NCBI GenBank assembly: GCA_937894675.1
Contig: CALCQO010000040.1
Coordinates: 32,915-96,914 of the forward strand
Length of the DNA: 64,000 bases
Origin: an uncultured Clostridia bacterium
Lineage (GTDB): Bacteria; Bacillota; Clostridia; Christensenellales; Aristaeellaceae
Direction of reading: 5' to 3'
Each line of letters opens with the position of its first letter. Position 1 is the stretch's first letter. Positions 1 through 8,461 of this stretch are shown piece after piece. A program made the translations under genes and the position numbers. Under the pieces are notes generated by a model. That model saw nothing but the letters and a program-made list of their open reading frames with translations. It did not search any database and was not told the DNA's origin.

Positions 1-865
1 CGGTGTCCTGCCCGGCGGCCTTGGCGGCTTCCAGCTTGCTTAGCGCTTCCGCCAGTTCCGCCTCAGCGGCGGCCTTTTCCTCGGCCTCCCTGGCTTCCTG
101 CTCCGCCTTGGCCTTAGCTTTGGCTTCTTCTTCCAAGCGCAAACGCTCTTCCTCGGCGGCCTTCTCCCGCGCCACCTTAGCCAGGGTTTCCGGGGTTACC
201 TCCAGCACATAGGGGCTGTCCTTGGTGCCCTCGCCGCTTGCAACGCTCACCATCTCTTCCTGCACCGACACAACCGGCCGGATGCCAAACACCTTCGTTA
301 CCGCCGAATAGCCTACGCCGCCGTCGTTTAGCACCCGGCGGAGGGAGTAGCGGTTGGCGTCCGCCTGGTTTTTCAGCCAGTAGCTGGCCCGGGTGTCCGC
401 CCCGTTCGCTCGGGCGTAGGCGGTGGCGGAGGTGGTGCGCTGCTTGTTGCCGGTAAAGCCCAGGGCCTTGTCCTTAATCTGCTCGCTGGTGGCCAACGTT
501 AGCCCCTCGCCGGCAAAGGCGGCGCGCTCGGCGTCGGTAAAGGCGGCGGCGGCAAAATCCCCCGTCAGCCACTTGTACAGGGCGCTGTTCTCAAAGTCCA
601 CAAAGGCTTCCAGGGTGCTGTCCGCCTGACGGGCGTCCAGCACCTGCTCGGCAAGCAAGGTGGCCTGGCCTTCCCCGGTCTGCAATACCCGCCAGAGGAT
701 GCCCTCCTTTTGGGAAGCGTCGCCATGAGGGTAGCTGCCAAAGCGCACATAGGTATAGCCCCCGTCAAAGCCCTTCAGGGGGCTGGCCTCGGCGGCGCTT
801 GCCCCGGGCGCAAGGGACAGGATCATCAGAAAGCACAGTACAAGGGATGTAAACCTACAGCGCAT
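1..865 (-). CDS. secreted DUF6273-domain protein with coiled-coil tail (3' end beyond window)
   Basis: Reading the minus strand from an ATG at 865 gives an open frame running off the left edge, 288 residues visible. AGGAGG lies at 871-876, five bases before the start. The first ~24 residues are a signal peptide ending in APGASA. Residues ~37-205 match the DUF6273 pattern of Clostridia: FGSYP near the start, a central ILWRVL and a late FGIRPVVSV. From about residue 230 the chain is almost all Ala, Glu and Lys, a predicted charged coiled coil. DUF6273 domains are common in secreted clostridial proteins of unknown function. It is likely an envelope protein; substrate and partners are unknown. 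It is transcribed in the same direction as the next genes but 81 bp beyond them. Confidence 0.75.
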   Translation of the reverse strand, partial: MRCRFTSLVLCFLMILSLAPGASAAEASPLKGFDGGYTYVRFGSYPHGDASQKEGILWRVLQTGEGQATLLAEQVLDARQADSTLEAFVDFENSALYKWLTGDFAAAAFTDAERAAFAGEGLTLATSEQIKDKALGFTGNKQRTTSATAYARANGADTRASYWLKNQADANRYSLRRVLNDGGVGYSAVTKVFGIRPVVSVQEEMVSVASGEGTKDSPYVLEVTPETLAKVAREKAAEEERLRLEEEAKAKAKAEQEAREAEEKAAAEAELAEALSKLEAAKAAGQDT

Positions 866-946
866 GGAAACCTCCTCAAAAATGCGCCGCTTTCCGGCGC
901 CTTGGGCATATTATATCGGTTGTTCCGGGGCTCGTCAACGAAGGGG

Positions 947-1600
947 TCAGGCCTCCAGCTGCACCTTCAGCACCACCAGGCCGGGCTGCTGGCTTAAATC
1001 CTCCTTGGTAACCCGCAAGAGGGGCTGGCGGGAGGGGGTGCGGGGCGCCATCAGGGACAGGAAATCCTCCACCGTGGCGATGTTGGGCAGCCCGCCTTCG
1101 CTTGTGCGGTAGTGCATGGGGATGGTAATCCGGGGGTTGACCAGTTCCACCAGGGATTTGGCCTGGCCAGCGTCAATGGTGTAAAAGCCCCCCACAGGCA
1201 CCAGCAGGATGTGGGTGCCCCCCAGAAAATCCAACTGTTCCTGATGAAGGGGATGCCCCAGATCCCCCAGGTGGGCGATGACCAGGCCGTCCATATGGAT
1301 TTTGAACAGCAGGTTGCCGCCCCGCTTGCCCCCCTGTTCCTCATCGTGGTAGGAGGGGAAAGCCTCGGCGGTGCAGCCCTCTGGCAGGGTATGCACCCCG
1401 GCGGTGCGCACCGCCATGGGGCTGCCCAGCACCTTTTTCAGGTAGCTGTGGTCGCCGTGGCCGTGGCTGATGGTCACCACATCGGCGGCCGCTTCCTTGA
1501 TGGGGAAATGGGCGCTTTGATCATAGGGGTCGGTCAGCACCCGCAGGCCGGAGGCGCTTTCCAGAAGAAACTGGGAATGTCCCATATAGGTAATCAGCAT
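947..1600 (-). CDS. MBL-fold metal-dependent hydrolase
   Basis: 217 residues of the metallo-beta-lactamase fold. The zinc motif HxHxDH is complete (H46, H48, D50, H51), followed by a later GDLGH and a final PMHY that supply the remaining metal ligands. The length and the simple core resemble the UPF0173/YtkL-like stand-alone hydrolases rather than true beta-lactamases; there is no signal peptide, so it is cytoplasmic. The start at 1600 has AGGAGG seven bases upstream, inside the end of the preceding gene, with which it overlaps by 7 bp. The three genes 2525-947 therefore form one operon. The substrate cannot be told from sequence. Confidence 0.85.
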   Translation of the reverse strand: MLITYMGHSQFLLESASGLRVLTDPYDQSAHFPIKEAAADVVTISHGHGDHSYLKKVLGSPMAVRTAGVHTLPEGCTAEAFPSYHDEEQGGKRGGNLLFKIHMDGLVIAHLGDLGHPLHQEQLDFLGGTHILLVPVGGFYTIDAGQAKSLVELVNPRITIPMHYRTSEGGLPNIATVEDFLSLMAPRTPSRQPLLRVTKEDLSQQPGLVVLKVQLEA

Positions 1601-2091
1601 GGCATATCCTCCTTTATACAGCAGAGCATCAGCGCGGCAAGGGCGCTGGGGGCGGGGGTTCTCTCCCGCAGGGCGTCGGCCAGGCAGCGCTGCATGTACA
1701 GCGCCAGGTCTTGCATATCCCCCTTATCGGCCAGCAGCAGAGCGCGGCGCAGGGGCAAAAGGGGCTGCTTGTCAAGGGGCGCCTGGTGGCGCAGCAGCAT
1801 GCCGGCGGCAGACACCATCAGGGCGTTGGCTTCGTTCATCGGGGGAATCGAACAGGCGGGCAGCGCTTCATAGAAGGCGCGCAGCCGCTTATCGGACAAA
1901 TCAATCAGCGCGTAATTGCCCGCGGCTTGCACCGTAAACCCAGCCGCTTCCAGCCTGGCCTTCGCCTGGCTATCGCACCTTGACAAAAAATCGCTGAAAA
2001 ACAAAGCGCGCCCCTCCCGATCCCGCTGGATGAGAGAAGGCGCGCCAAGAAGGGTTTTCACCTCGTCTTTCAGGCGTTCAACATCCCTCAT
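1594..2091 (-). CDS. conserved hypothetical protein, 165 aa
   Basis: I do not recognise the family. The protein is soluble, has no signal peptide or membrane segment, and is mixed alpha/beta at the start (residues 1-70) and helical later. It has five cysteines in total, including a CC pair seven residues from the end. It is translationally coupled on both sides: its ATG overlaps the stop of the DUF1934 gene by 4 bp (2088-2091) and its own 3' end overlaps the MBL hydrolase by 7 bp. This argues that it is a real gene co-expressed with them. Confidence 0.6.
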   Translation of the reverse strand: MRDVERLKDEVKTLLGAPSLIQRDREGRALFFSDFLSRCDSQAKARLEAAGFTVQAAGNYALIDLSDKRLRAFYEALPACSIPPMNEANALMVSAAGMLLRHQAPLDKQPLLPLRRALLLADKGDMQDLALYMQRCLADALRERTPAPSALAALMLCCIKEDMPC

Positions 2092-2525
2092 CGGGGAGGG
2101 CTGGCTTGAAAGCGGATGCGCAAATCGTGGAAAGAGGTGTACTGCCCCTGAATATCCAGTTGATACTTCAGGTTCACCTCGCCGTTTCCGTCCTCCTGCA
2201 CATCGTAGTTGACATGGGTGGGATAGATGCCCATGTCCAGCGCGCCAAAGGGCGTCTGGTAGCTGCTTTCGTAGCGGTATCCCTTTTCAAACACCATGTT
2301 GGTGCCGTAGGCGCCATCGCGCATCATGGTGACAACGCCCTTGTCCATGGTCATGGTGATGTGATGCTTTTCGTTGGTGTCGGGCTGCATTTCGGTGTAC
2401 TTTAACTTCCACTTGTCTTTTTTGCCCGTCAGACGGCCCACCGTTGTCAAACGCATCGCGCCGTCGTCTTCGTCCACATTGTTGGCGTGCCCGGTCACCG
2501 TCAGCAATACGTCCTTGCCCTTCAT
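2088..2525 (-). CDS. DUF1934 beta-barrel protein (YwiB-like)
   Basis: 145 residues from an ATG at 2525 with AGGAGG at 2534-2539. A longer in-frame extension exists upstream but lacks a ribosome site. The sequence matches DUF1934: an N-terminal strand (VLLTVTGHA), a central ITMTMDKGVVTMMRDG and a late Y-T-H-V-N-Y-D with GEVNLKYQLDIQG. The family is a small lipocalin-like beta barrel of unknown function in Bacillota. It is first gene of a three-gene operon with the hypothetical protein and the MBL hydrolase. Confidence 0.8.
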   Translation of the reverse strand: MKGKDVLLTVTGHANNVDEDDGAMRLTTVGRLTGKKDKWKLKYTEMQPDTNEKHHITMTMDKGVVTMMRDGAYGTNMVFEKGYRYESSYQTPFGALDMGIYPTHVNYDVQEDGNGEVNLKYQLDIQGQYTSFHDLRIRFQASPPR

Positions 2526-2639
2526 ACAACCCACCTCCTTACCTGGTTTCAGTATATCATACCCCGGATGAAATGGGAATAACGCTGGGCTTAGGGGCAC
2601 ATCGTTTACAAAAAACCCCGGAAAAAGCGGTCTGTGAAT

Positions 2640-2668
2640 TTGACAAAACCATTCAGGAAGAATACCCT
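2640..2668 (+). promoter_or_regulatory. weak candidate promoter for the solute-binding-like gene
   Basis: A perfect TTGACA (2640-2645) is followed after 17 bp by TACCCT (2663-2668), a poor -10. A better TATAGA sits 22 bp away. It lies 80 bp before the gene at 2749, in an AT-richer stretch between divergent genes. Confidence 0.3.
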
Positions 2669-2748
2669 ATAGAAAAAGATGGTGCGGGTATGCCGTGCTG
2701 ATACCATATTCCCCATAGGTCCCGCCTTCCGCCCGAAAGGAGCTGAAT

Positions 2749-3900
2749 ATGAAAAAAGCCTTGCTGTTGCTATGCGTTCTGCTGCTGATAGGCACCGCCG
2801 CCCTGGCCGGGGAGACGCTGACCATCCTGCGCCTGCACGAGGACCCCCGCCCCATGGACGAAGCCAGGCGGCAGGCCGCCCAGACCGAGCTGCAGAAGGG
2901 ATACCCCAACCTGGAAGTCCTTTCCCGTCAGGGTCTTGCGGCAGACGCGGAGGCGTTTCGCGGCGCCCAGGGAGATATCCAGCTGCAAAGCGTTGACCTC
3001 TACTCCCTGATTGCCCCGGATTTGGAGCGGTTAATCAGCGCCGACGCCCTGCTGTGCCTGAGCCAGGAAGAAGCCCTGGCGCCCCTGCTTGCCTCCCTGC
3101 CGGACTACGGCGCCCTCTGGGGAAAAGAGGGCAAGGTATACAGCCTGCCCACCCGGCTGCACATCCTGCTGGCCGAGCCCGGCAAGGAAAAGGAATTAGA
3201 CGCCCTGAACCTGGCCCCGGGCAATTGGACCTGGGAGCAGGTTTTCGCCGCCGTGCCCCTGCTGCGGGAAAAGAATGAAAAAGAAGGAACCCAGAGCAGG
3301 CTGCTGGCCGAACATCAGCCCCTGCCCCTGTGCCTGAAGCAGTTCTTCTGGCAGGAAACGCTATCACCCTCCCCCCAGGCGGAGCGGGAGAATGCCCTGA
3401 ACACCCTGCTGAAAGGCTACAAAGCCCTGCTGGACGCGGATTTGCTGGCCAAGGAGGGGGAAAGCGCCCTGATTGCCCTTGGCTACACCGGTTATGAGCC
3501 CTATCTGGACATGCGCTGGACGCTGCCCCCCGCCCTTGTTTCCGGCGGCAATAGCGCCCTGTTATCGGCGGAAATGCTGGTGGTGCCCAAGGAAGCGCCC
3601 AATAAGCAGGCCGCCCTTGCCTACCTGAGCGCCCTGTTCAGCCAGGAAGCCGTCGGGGCCTCCCCTTCCTACTGGAACCACGGTGTATTCCCCGCGGACG
3701 CGCAGCCCCAGGCGGATGTTTCCGCCCCCAACAGCCTGGCCCTCTGGCAGCAGGCTGTGGTGCAAAGCTACCCCGACACGCCCCTGCCCCAGGTGTTTAC
3801 CCTGCAGGAAACCTGGCGGCAGTACAGGGAAGGCGCCCTTTCCCTGGAGGACTGCGCGGCGGGCGTCCTTGCCCTCCTGCCCCCGGCCGCGGACAAGTAG
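2749..3900 (+). CDS. secreted solute-binding-protein-like protein
   Basis: 383 residues with a clean signal peptide (first ~20 residues ending TAALAG), no lipobox cysteine. AAAGGAG precedes the ATG. The fold cues are those of an extracellular solute-binding protein of ABC sugar importers: a GDIQLQSVDLYSLI stretch, a W-T-W-E-Q-V segment typical of this fold, and a late LVVPKEAPNKQAALAYLSALFS block that corresponds to the end-lobe hinge helices. No permease gene is beside it, so it may be an orphan binding protein or a protein that uses the fold for sensing. The next gene begins 129 bp downstream. Confidence 0.6.
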   Translation: MKKALLLLCVLLLIGTAALAGETLTILRLHEDPRPMDEARRQAAQTELQKGYPNLEVLSRQGLAADAEAFRGAQGDIQLQSVDLYSLIAPDLERLISADALLCLSQEEALAPLLASLPDYGALWGKEGKVYSLPTRLHILLAEPGKEKELDALNLAPGNWTWEQVFAAVPLLREKNEKEGTQSRLLAEHQPLPLCLKQFFWQETLSPSPQAERENALNTLLKGYKALLDADLLAKEGESALIALGYTGYEPYLDMRWTLPPALVSGGNSALLSAEMLVVPKEAPNKQAALAYLSALFSQEAVGASPSYWNHGVFPADAQPQADVSAPNSLALWQQAVVQSYPDTPLPQVFTLQETWRQYREGALSLEDCAAGVLALLPPAADK

Positions 3901-4029
3901 TTTTATCCCCGGCAGCCCCTCATCAAAAATGCGCAGCCTGACAATCCCTGACATATGCCGGGGATTGTTATTGTCCCCGCTTGTCATCCGCCGGGAAAGA
4001 AGGTAAAATATCAGTATAAAGGAGAGGGC

Positions 4030-4419
4030 ATGGAAAGCAAACGGGCAGAACAAAGCAGAAAACGGGCGCGCCGCAGCATCCGCCGCCGGGGGCGCAGGGT
4101 GCCGCTGGTGGCCGTCATCGCCGCCGTCTTTGTGCTGGTGGCCATGGGCAGCATGCTCAACAGCAAGCTGGACGCCCAGGTGCGCGACCGGGAGGCCCAA
4201 TTGGCCAACGCCCGGTTCGAACTGGACATGCAGAACAAAAAGCGGGACGATTTAAAAAACATGCTGGATCTGGCCGCCACGGAGGAGTTTATTGCCACCG
4301 AGGCCCGCACCAAGTACGGCTTTCTGGCCGACGGGGAAATCCGCTTTATGATTACTAACCCCTACGTTCTCTGGGGGCCCGAGGGCCCGCCGCCGGAGTT
4401 TCAGAACAAGGATGAATAG
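4030..4419 (+). CDS. FtsB/DivIC-like septum formation initiator
   Basis: 129 residues starting at 4030 behind GGAGAG. The layout is that of DivIC/FtsL-type division proteins: a very basic cytoplasmic tail (residues 4-23), one membrane helix (~24-43), a short coiled coil (~47-80), then the conserved EEFIATEARTKYGFLADGE region. These proteins join the divisome at mid-cell through a complex with FtsL and DivIB/FtsQ. The C-terminus is rich in proline and glutamate. Its end overlaps the following Ppx/GppA gene by 8 bp, so the two are co-translated. Confidence 0.85.
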   Translation: MESKRAEQSRKRARRSIRRRGRRVPLVAVIAAVFVLVAMGSMLNSKLDAQVRDREAQLANARFELDMQNKKRDDLKNMLDLAATEEFIATEARTKYGFLADGEIRFMITNPYVLWGPEGPPPEFQNKDE

Positions 4420-5296
4420 GGCAGCCGTCATCGTCATCGGCTCCAACTCCACCCGCCTGTTGGCGGCGGACCTGGCGCCCGGTTTGCCCAATCCCCTTCG
4501 GGGGCGCGAAGAAACGCGCCTTTTTTTGTCGCTGAAAGAGGACGGGCTTTTGTCGCAGGAGGGCATGGAACATACCGCCCAGGCGGTGGAAAAGCTGCGC
4601 GCTATGGCGGCGCATAGCGGCGCTGAGCGGGTTTTCCTGCTGGCCACCAGCGCCACGAGGGACGCGAAAAACCGGGAAGAATTTGAGCGGCTGATTCATG
4701 AGCAAAGCGGCCTGTCCCTGAGCCTTTTGTCCGGGGAAGAGGAGGCGCGGCTTGCCTTTTCGGGCGCTTCCGGGCTGCTGCCCGAGGGCACCCGCGGGGT
4801 GCTGGACATCGGCGGCGGCTCCACCGAAGTGGTGGTGGGGGACAGGGAAATCAAGGAAGCCCGCAGCCTGCAGATGGGGGCGGGGCGGCTGATGAAAATG
4901 CGGCGGATGGATAGCCCGGAGGATATCGCCCCAGCCAGGCAGCTTTCCGACAGGGTAATCAACGCCCTGCCCTATCTGCGCGCCGACCACTGGGCCATGG
5001 TGGGGGGCACCGGCACGGTGCTGATGCATATGCTGCTGGGGCTGCCCCAGGGCAGCGAGGTGCCGGAACTGTTCCCCGTTAAAAAACAGGACGCAGAAGC
5101 CATGCTGCGCCTGGTGGCCTTAACCCCCCGGGAAAAACGGGGCGGCATCCCCGGCCTGCCCCCCGAGCGCATCGACATCATGCCCACCGGGCTGGTGATT
5201 CTGCTCAGCGTGATGGACAGGCTGGACATCGGGGAAATCAGCATCACCACACGGAATAATACCGACGGGTTTCTCATCGGCTTGCTGCAACAATAA
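4412..5296 (+). CDS. Ppx/GppA-family exopolyphosphatase/guanosine pentaphosphatase-like protein
   Basis: 294 residues, the size of the short single-module Ppx/GppA proteins. It has the ASKHA phosphate motifs: IGSNSTRLL near the start, LLATSATRDAKN (~72-83) and DIGGGSTEVV (~132-141). Members cleave terminal phosphate from polyphosphate or pppGpp; which applies here is not decidable. The start overlaps the division gene, and this ftsB-ppx order is common in Clostridia. A strong terminator follows at 5373. No polyphosphate kinase is in the window. Confidence 0.85.
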   Translation: MNRAAVIVIGSNSTRLLAADLAPGLPNPLRGREETRLFLSLKEDGLLSQEGMEHTAQAVEKLRAMAAHSGAERVFLLATSATRDAKNREEFERLIHEQSGLSLSLLSGEEEARLAFSGASGLLPEGTRGVLDIGGGSTEVVVGDREIKEARSLQMGAGRLMKMRRMDSPEDIAPARQLSDRVINALPYLRADHWAMVGGTGTVLMHMLLGLPQGSEVPELFPVKKQDAEAMLRLVALTPREKRGGIPGLPPERIDIMPTGLVILLSVMDRLDIGEISITTRNNTDGFLIGLLQQ

Positions 5297-5300
5297 AAAA

Positions 5301-5355
5301 CCGCGGGTTCCAAGGGGGATCATCCCCCTTGGTGGGTCTGGGCAAAGCCCGGAAC
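5301..5355. repeat. dispersed palindromic repeat, family A copy 1
   Basis: A 23-bp palindrome (CCAAGGGGGAT-c-ATCCCCCTTGG, 5310-5332) is followed by a smaller hairpin CTGGGC-aaa-GCCCGG. Recognisable copies lie at 6822, 9321, 43205, 56679 and, in part, 61620. Confidence 0.75.
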
Positions 5356-5372
5356 GCCCCTGTATCAATACA

Positions 5373-5406
5373 GAAACCACCGGATTTTTCCGGTGGTTTC
5401 TTTTTG
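5373..5406 (+). terminator. rho-independent terminator of the ftsB-ppx operon
   Basis: An 11-bp perfect stem GAAACCACCGG/CCGGTGGTTTC with loop ATTTTT, followed by a T run (TTTTTG). It lies between convergent genes. Confidence 0.9.
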
Positions 5407-5424
5407 AACTTCTATCGTTCCGCC

Positions 5425-5994
5425 TTACCCTTTGTACACCATAAAAATCTTTTCGCTGCTGCCCTTGTACTTGGCGTGCTTTACCTTTTCCCGGCAGGTT
5501 TCCACAAAGCCTTCCTCCTGGTAGAGCTTCATGGCCCGGGAGTTGGTGTCCGCCACGTCCAGGGTCAGGGGCAGCTGCCCGTGGGCTTTGGCGTACCGCA
5601 GCAGGCTTCTGCCCACGCCCTTGCCCTGGAAATCCGGGCTCACCGCCAGGGCTTCCACGAACTGGCCGCCTTCGGGCAAGTCCAGCTCCTTCTCAAACTC
5701 ATCCCTCAGGATGGGGGCGGCTAGCAGCGACACCGCCAGGCCGTAAAGCCTGCGCAGCTCTTTTTTATCCACCCGCACCATCCGTTCCCTGCCGTCGGAA
5801 AGGGCGATCAGCCCGGCGACCTTTCCTTCCTCGGCCACCAGGAAGCGCTCCAGGATGAGGTTTTCCAGTAAGTAGGGCATGATTTGCGATGCGTACTCGT
5901 CCAGCCCCGGAATCTGCCCGCGGAAGGCCTCAATCAGCAGTTCCGCCAGGGTCTGCCGGTCCTTCTCCTCCGCTTTTCGGATGCTTATCCCCAT
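5425..5994 (-). CDS. GNAT-family N-acetyltransferase
   Basis: 189 residues. The acetyl-CoA motif A is clear: VSPDFQGKGVGRSLLRYA around residues 120-137, followed by N-S-R-A-M-K-L-Y-Q-E-E-GF of motif B. An N-terminal IRKAEEKDRQTLAEL is the usual GNAT opening strand and helix. The acceptor substrate is unknown. Its start overlaps the end of the MTA/SAH nucleosidase gene by 10 bp, so both are on one message. Confidence 0.85.
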   Translation of the reverse strand: MGISIRKAEEKDRQTLAELLIEAFRGQIPGLDEYASQIMPYLLENLILERFLVAEEGKVAGLIALSDGRERMVRVDKKELRRLYGLAVSLLAAPILRDEFEKELDLPEGGQFVEALAVSPDFQGKGVGRSLLRYAKAHGQLPLTLDVADTNSRAMKLYQEEGFVETCREKVKHAKYKGSSEKIFMVYKG

Positions 5995-6659
5995 CGTTCC
6001 AGCACCCGCATCACAATGCCGGCGCCGATGTCCGCCGCCGTGCGCTCGTTTTGCTCATAATCCCCCCGGCTTTCCTCGTCCGCCAGGTCGCTGATGGCGC
6101 GCACCACCAGAAAGGGCACCCCGTTGATGTACGCCGTCGCCGCCACCGCCGCGCTCTCCATATCGGCGCACAGGGCGGGCATCCTGTCCGTGATGGCGTT
6201 TTTTTGCGCCGTGGACTCGATAAAACTGTCCCCCGTGGCAATCAGGCCCTTCAAGAAGTGATCATTTTGTTCCTTGAGGTAATCCTCCGCCGTTTTCAGC
6301 AGCCCCTCGTCGGAGTAAAAATAGGTCTGGAAGGGGAAGAACTTCTCCATAATCCGGTGATCCAAATCGTGGAAGGTAAGCTTTTCGCCCAGCACAATGC
6401 TCAGCACCCCCGCGTCCCGGGTGAGGGAGCCGGCGATGCCCGTGTGCAGAAGGTAGTCGGGCTTGAAATAATCAATGGCCATCTGAGCGCAGTTGGCGGC
6501 GTTGGTCTTGCCCACCCCCGAGGCGCCCACCGCCGCCTCATGGCCGCACAGAATGCCGGTGGTAAACACCCGGCCCTTCAGGTTGATTTCTTCCGGCTGC
6601 TCCATTCTGGACGCCAGCAGGGCGACCTCCACATCCATGGCAGCAAGTATCACAATCAT
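5985..6659 (-). CDS. mtnN: 5'-methylthioadenosine/S-adenosylhomocysteine nucleosidase
   Basis: 224 residues, normal length. It hydrolyses MTA and SAH to adenine plus the thioribose, in the methionine salvage and activated-methyl cycle. The signature residues are visible: E11 (general acid), GVGKTNAA, TGIAGS, ATGDSFI, the DMESAA loop with E168 contacting ribose, and ISDLAD with catalytic D191. The start at 6659 has AAGGAG upstream. It overlaps the downstream GNAT gene. Confidence 0.92.
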   Translation of the reverse strand: MIVILAAMDVEVALLASRMEQPEEINLKGRVFTTGILCGHEAAVGASGVGKTNAANCAQMAIDYFKPDYLLHTGIAGSLTRDAGVLSIVLGEKLTFHDLDHRIMEKFFPFQTYFYSDEGLLKTAEDYLKEQNDHFLKGLIATGDSFIESTAQKNAITDRMPALCADMESAAVAATAYINGVPFLVVRAISDLADEESRGDYEQNERTAADIGAGIVMRVLERWG

Positions 6660-6733
6660 GTTGATGCTCCTTTATGTTGTAAGTACAAAAACCACAAATC
6701 GATTGAAAAGAATACGCCACATTGTGGCGTATT

Positions 6734-6769
6734 GGGTCAAGGGGTGAAACCCCTTGACCGCCGGAGGCT
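6734..6769. repeat. dispersed palindromic repeat, family B copy 1
   Basis: GGGTCAAGGGG-tgaa-ACCCCTTGACC palindrome followed by GCCGGAGGC. The same module with a changed inner stem recurs at 9471 and 21091. Confidence 0.65.
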
Positions 6770-6821
6770 CGTCCTAAAAACATCAATCCGGCATCCTTTT
6801 TTCTAGAGGCTTATCCGGTAA

Positions 6822-6914
6822 GCCGCAAAAAACGCTGCGCTGTTTTGCTTTCAGGAATCATGCGGGGCTTTGCCCCACACCCCACCAAGGGGGATGATCC
6901 CCCTTGGAACCCTC
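6822..6914. repeat. dispersed palindromic repeat, family A copy 2
   Basis: In order: GCCGCAAAA-aacgctgcgctgTTTTGC arm, GCGGGGC-ttt-GCCCC hairpin, then ACCAAGGGGGAT-g-ATCCCCCTTGGaaccc. It is inverted relative to copy 1. It lies just downstream of dnaN and fills most of the 260-bp gap to mtnN together with family B copy 1. Confidence 0.75.
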
Positions 6915-6922
6915 AGCGCGCG

Positions 6923-8035
6923 TCAGTCGATGGTGCGGACAGGTAACACTAAGTAGGTATACTGATTGCCTGTCACCGGGCACACCACGCAGGGGCTCAC
7001 ATTGGTGTTATAGCGCATGGCCATTTCCGGCGTGTCAATATTGCGGATGACATCCAGCAGGTACCGGGCGTTGAAGGCGATGTCCAGGGGCGCGCCGTCA
7101 AAGGCCACCTCCACCTTTTCCACCGCGTTGCCCCGCTCAGTATTGGCGTAGATGGTCATCACCTTATCATCCACATGCAGTTTCAGCAGGTTGTTGCCTT
7201 CCCGGGCGATCAGCGCGGCGCGCTCAATGGCGCCGATGAGCTGCTGGCGGTTCACCTTCACCGCCGTGGTCCAGGTGGCGGGCAGTATCTGCTTATAGTT
7301 GATATACTCCCCGGCGATCAGCGGGCTGTACACGCTGGTCTTGCCCAAATTGGCCATCATGTGGGTGGCGCTGCAGGTAATCACAATATCCTCCTGCCCA
7401 TCGCCCACCATGCGGCTTATTTCGTTGACAATATTGCCCGGGATAATGGCGCTCTGGCTCTCCGCCTCCGCCTTGATGGGATGGGACACATACACCTTCT
7501 GCATGGCCAGGCGGAAACCGTCCAGGCACACAAAGCGCACTTCCTCCCGGTACACTTCCATCAAACAACCCGTGAGAATCCTTCTGGTTTCATCGGTGGA
7601 CAGCGCGAAAGTGATGCGGGAAATGGCGGATGCGAACTTGCTCTGGGGCATGGTGGTGACAAAGTCCGAGTTCACCTCGCTGATTTCGGGGAAGTCCACC
7701 GCGTTCATGCACACCATGTCCGTCTTGGATTCGCCCCCGCGGATGGTGCCCGTCAGCGTCTGGGCGTTGGACTGGATGTCGATGTCCCCTTCCAGCTTGC
7801 GCAGCAGTTCGTGCAGAAGCTTGGCGGGCATCAGGGCGCAGCCATCCTCCTGCACAGTGGCGGGCACCATGCTTTTGATGGTCATCTCCCCGTTGGTGCA
7901 TGTCAGCTGCACGCCGTCCTCCACCGTTTCCAGAAAGACACCGTCGTAAACGGGCTTTGTGGGCCGGGAGGACAGGGCGCGCACCACCATGCCCATGCCG
8001 TGGTTGATATCGTTTGCTGTTACTTTGAAATGCAT
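6923..8035 (-). CDS. dnaN: DNA polymerase III beta subunit (sliding clamp)
   Basis: 370 residues, the usual clamp length, with the three repeated clamp domains. Recognisable stretches are the N-terminal VRALSSRPTKPVYDGVFLE, the DFPEIS loop, RLAM in the middle domain, FNARYLLDVI and the C-terminal TYLVLPVR. It encircles DNA and tethers the replicative polymerase. The start has AAAGGACGG upstream. It is transcribed away from the putative origin that occupies the 426-bp space before it; dnaA is not its neighbour. Confidence 0.97.
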   Translation of the reverse strand: MHFKVTANDINHGMGMVVRALSSRPTKPVYDGVFLETVEDGVQLTCTNGEMTIKSMVPATVQEDGCALMPAKLLHELLRKLEGDIDIQSNAQTLTGTIRGGESKTDMVCMNAVDFPEISEVNSDFVTTMPQSKFASAISRITFALSTDETRRILTGCLMEVYREEVRFVCLDGFRLAMQKVYVSHPIKAEAESQSAIIPGNIVNEISRMVGDGQEDIVITCSATHMMANLGKTSVYSPLIAGEYINYKQILPATWTTAVKVNRQQLIGAIERAALIAREGNNLLKLHVDDKVMTIYANTERGNAVEKVEVAFDGAPLDIAFNARYLLDVIRNIDTPEMAMRYNTNVSPCVVCPVTGNQYTYLVLPVRTID

Positions 8036-8081
8036 GTTGACCGTCCTTTGCTGTTGCCTTGTAGGCAGTGGTAGTAATTAA

Positions 8082-8453
8082 TAAGTAGTAGTAGTAGTAG
8101 TAGGGGGTGTGGATACTGTGGAAAAGGGGCTTTTGCCTTGCCGGGGCATGGGAAAACCGGAAGGAACAACCTGTTGAAAAGCCGGCTTTGCCTGGGGAAG
8201 AAATGGGGACAATTTTGCCTGGGGCAATTTTGCCCTGCCGGGGGGCTGCCGGGCGGGGGATTGGTTTACACCGTGATGAAAGGATTTATCCCGCCGGGCG
8301 ATTTTTTCTGCCCGTCAAGGGTGGAAAAAAGGGTTATCCCTGTTATCCAGAGGAGGGGCATCCACAGCGGTGGATAAAAACCGGCCCGATGGAACCGGGG
8401 TTTGGGGCGTTCCCGGAAATGTTATGCCGGGGTTGTCCACAAAGTTATCCCCG
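8082..8453. other. oriC: putative chromosomal replication origin (oriC)
   Basis: Read in the direction of dnaN (minus strand), the order is scattered DnaA boxes, two abutting boxes, a C/G cluster, trinucleotide repeats, a short AT stretch, then dnaN. Boxes with one mismatch to TTATCCACA: 8433-8441 (TTGTCCACA), 8369-8377 (complement), 8343-8351 (TTATCCAGA), and the tandem pair 8117-8125 and 8108-8116 (complement). The G cluster is 8103-8107, and six TAG trios occupy 8086-8103, preceded by TAATTAATAA (8075-8084). This matches the DnaA-box/GC/DnaA-trio unwinding element known from Bacillus subtilis. Gene orientation to the right is mostly +, consistent with an origin here. Confidence 0.8.
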
Positions 8454-8461
8454 AAAGATCC

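Noticed and set aside
3941..3968. Terminator after the solute-binding-like gene
   Set aside because: ACAATCCC/GGGATTGT can pair, but the loop is 12 bases and no T run follows; too weak to list.
8086..8103. TAG trinucleotide run as a simple microsatellite or CRISPR-like repeat
   Set aside because: It directly abuts a G cluster and tandem DnaA boxes in the orientation of DnaA-trios, so the origin reading explains it better; there are no spacers.
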